Source of the DNA: Nitrobacter sp. NHB1
Lineage (GTDB): Bacteria; Pseudomonadota; Alphaproteobacteria; Rhizobiales; Xanthobacteraceae
Direction: 5' to 3'
DNA: 64,000 nucleotides
NCBI RefSeq assembly: GCF_036964665.1
Contig: NZ_JBAMDA010000001.1
Span: 2,704,001-2,768,000, forward strand
Every line of letters starts with the position of its first letter. Within the stretch, counting starts at the first letter, position 1. The notes under the pieces are model-generated. The model saw nothing but the letters and a program-made list of their open reading frames with translations, was not told where the DNA came from and made no database searches. Positions 63,577-64,000 of this stretch are shown here, piece by piece. The position numbers and the translations under genes are program-made.

Positions 63577-63742
63577 CTAGCGGTCCGATTCTAACATTCG
63601 CATCTCGTTTCAGCGCGTCTTCTTGCGAATGTTAGAAATCGAAGGACCACTAGCAAATATAAGTTGCTCGTGTCCTTTTGAATCCGAAGTTCGCTACGGA
63701 GGGCGCAGCGCAGTGAGGCGAACTTCGGATTCGGGACACGAG
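63577..63742 (+). repeat. Two-hairpin dispersed repeat, copy C (plus orientation)
   Basis: Hairpin 1 (63577-63653): CTAGCGGTCCGATTCTAACA.. against ..TGTTAGAAATCGAAGGACCACTAG. Spacer CAAATATAAGTTG. Hairpin 2 (63667-63742): CTCGTGTCC-TTTT-GAATCCGAAGTTCGC against GCGAACTTCGGATTC-G-GGACACGAG, perfect apart from the TTTT/G bulge, with a 23-base loop. It ends one base before the next start codon. Hairpin 1 is shared with copies A and B; hairpin 2 keeps the layout but has diverged. Confidence 0.9.
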
Positions 63743-63743
63743 A

Positions 63744-64000
63744 ATGATCCGCACCTTTGCCGCGATTCTCGGCCTTCTGGCTCTGGCCGGATGCGCCGCG
63801 GACAAGCCGCCTCCGGAGCAGCCGGCGTTCTATCTCGACATGGCCCACGGCGGAGCCAAGCTGGATTCCGCTGTCGCGGCGTCGATGATTTCCGGCTATC
63901 GCGCCAATAACGGCCTTGGCCCGGTGACGGTCGATCCGGAACTGATGCAGGTCGCCGAAACGCAATCGATGGCGATGGCCAAACGCAACAAGATGGATCA
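63744..64000 (+). CDS. CAP-domain lipoprotein (partial, runs off the right edge)
   Basis: 85 codons are visible from the ATG at 63744: lipoprotein signal MIRTFAAILGLLALAGC (lipobox LAGC), AADKPPPEQPAFYLDMAHGGAKLD linker, then the start of a CAP/SCP-like domain (AASMISGYRANNGLGPVTVDPELMQVAETQSMAMAKRNKMDH). The rest lies outside. No ordinary ribosome site is visible; the right arm of the repeat hairpin ends one base before the ATG (GGGACACGAG-A-ATG). Paralogous in type to the CAP protein at 19607. Confidence 0.85.
   Translation, partial: MIRTFAAILGLLALAGCAADKPPPEQPAFYLDMAHGGAKLDSAVAASMISGYRANNGLGPVTVDPELMQVAETQSMAMAKRNKMD

Overview
The window is GC-rich alphaproteobacterial chromosome, most likely from the Nitrobacteraceae/Bradyrhizobiaceae (Nitrobacter, Bradyrhizobium, Rhodopseudomonas or a close relative). 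The evidence is the NepR/EcfG/PhyR stress locus, an Rhodopseudomonas-like MatB, Irr-type iron motifs, the block ffh-rpsP-rimM-trmD-rplS-leuC beside dapF-mtaB, and dispersed palindromes of the CATTGCGAG and CGTCATTCCGG types that I associate with this group. The genus call is an inference. I see no rRNA, tRNA, CRISPR array, transposase or phage gene.

Layout. 1-7300: an iron-uptake island. A truncated exbB diverges from a Fiu-type TonB receptor, followed by PiuC; a convergent operon encodes a PepSY membrane protein, DUF2271, DUF4198 and ApbE. Two candidate Irr boxes lie in its promoter regions. 7700-17000: housekeeping genes (htpG, fdxA, phhB, rlmN, PAP2, argG), with two inverted copies of a two-hairpin repeat. 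17000-30400: a large OmpA-domain protein, a small Pro-rich protein, a CAP protein, sdhCDAB, matB, a cytochrome b plus Tat-lipoprotein molybdoenzyme pair, sodC, an MFS transporter and leuB. 30500-38200: asd, leuD, leuC and several small exported or basic proteins (one strongly His-rich), then rplS. 38300-46100: trmD, rimM, rpsP, ffh, a SIMPL/GyrI-like pair, dapF and mtaB. 46300-52000: the general stress response locus (HWE kinase, ecfG, nepR, phyR) and small membrane or surface genes, one preceded by a perfect EcfG promoter. 52000-54200: malate synthase G. 54400-63500: a complete sulfate-assimilation cluster, with cysD-cysNC divergent from cysG-cysH-sbp-cysTWA. 63577-64000: a third two-hairpin repeat abutting a CAP-domain lipoprotein that runs off the end.

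How the genes work together. The iron island combines energised outer-membrane uptake (ExbB, receptor), PiuC and a probable periplasmic redox module (ApbE, DUF2271, DUF4198, PepSY). PhyR, NepR and EcfG form a partner-switching circuit. Exact GGAAC-N16-CGTT promoters before the DUF883 gene and before a Pro-rich gene 29 kb away, plus a near-exact one before phyR, tie part of the window to it. The sulfur cluster covers import, activation, reduction to sulfite and siroheme synthesis.

The observations most worth a second look are the oriented two-hairpin repeat family, the EcfG promoters, the degenerate N-box in the stress-locus kinase, and the altered flavinylation-like motif in the DUF2271 protein.
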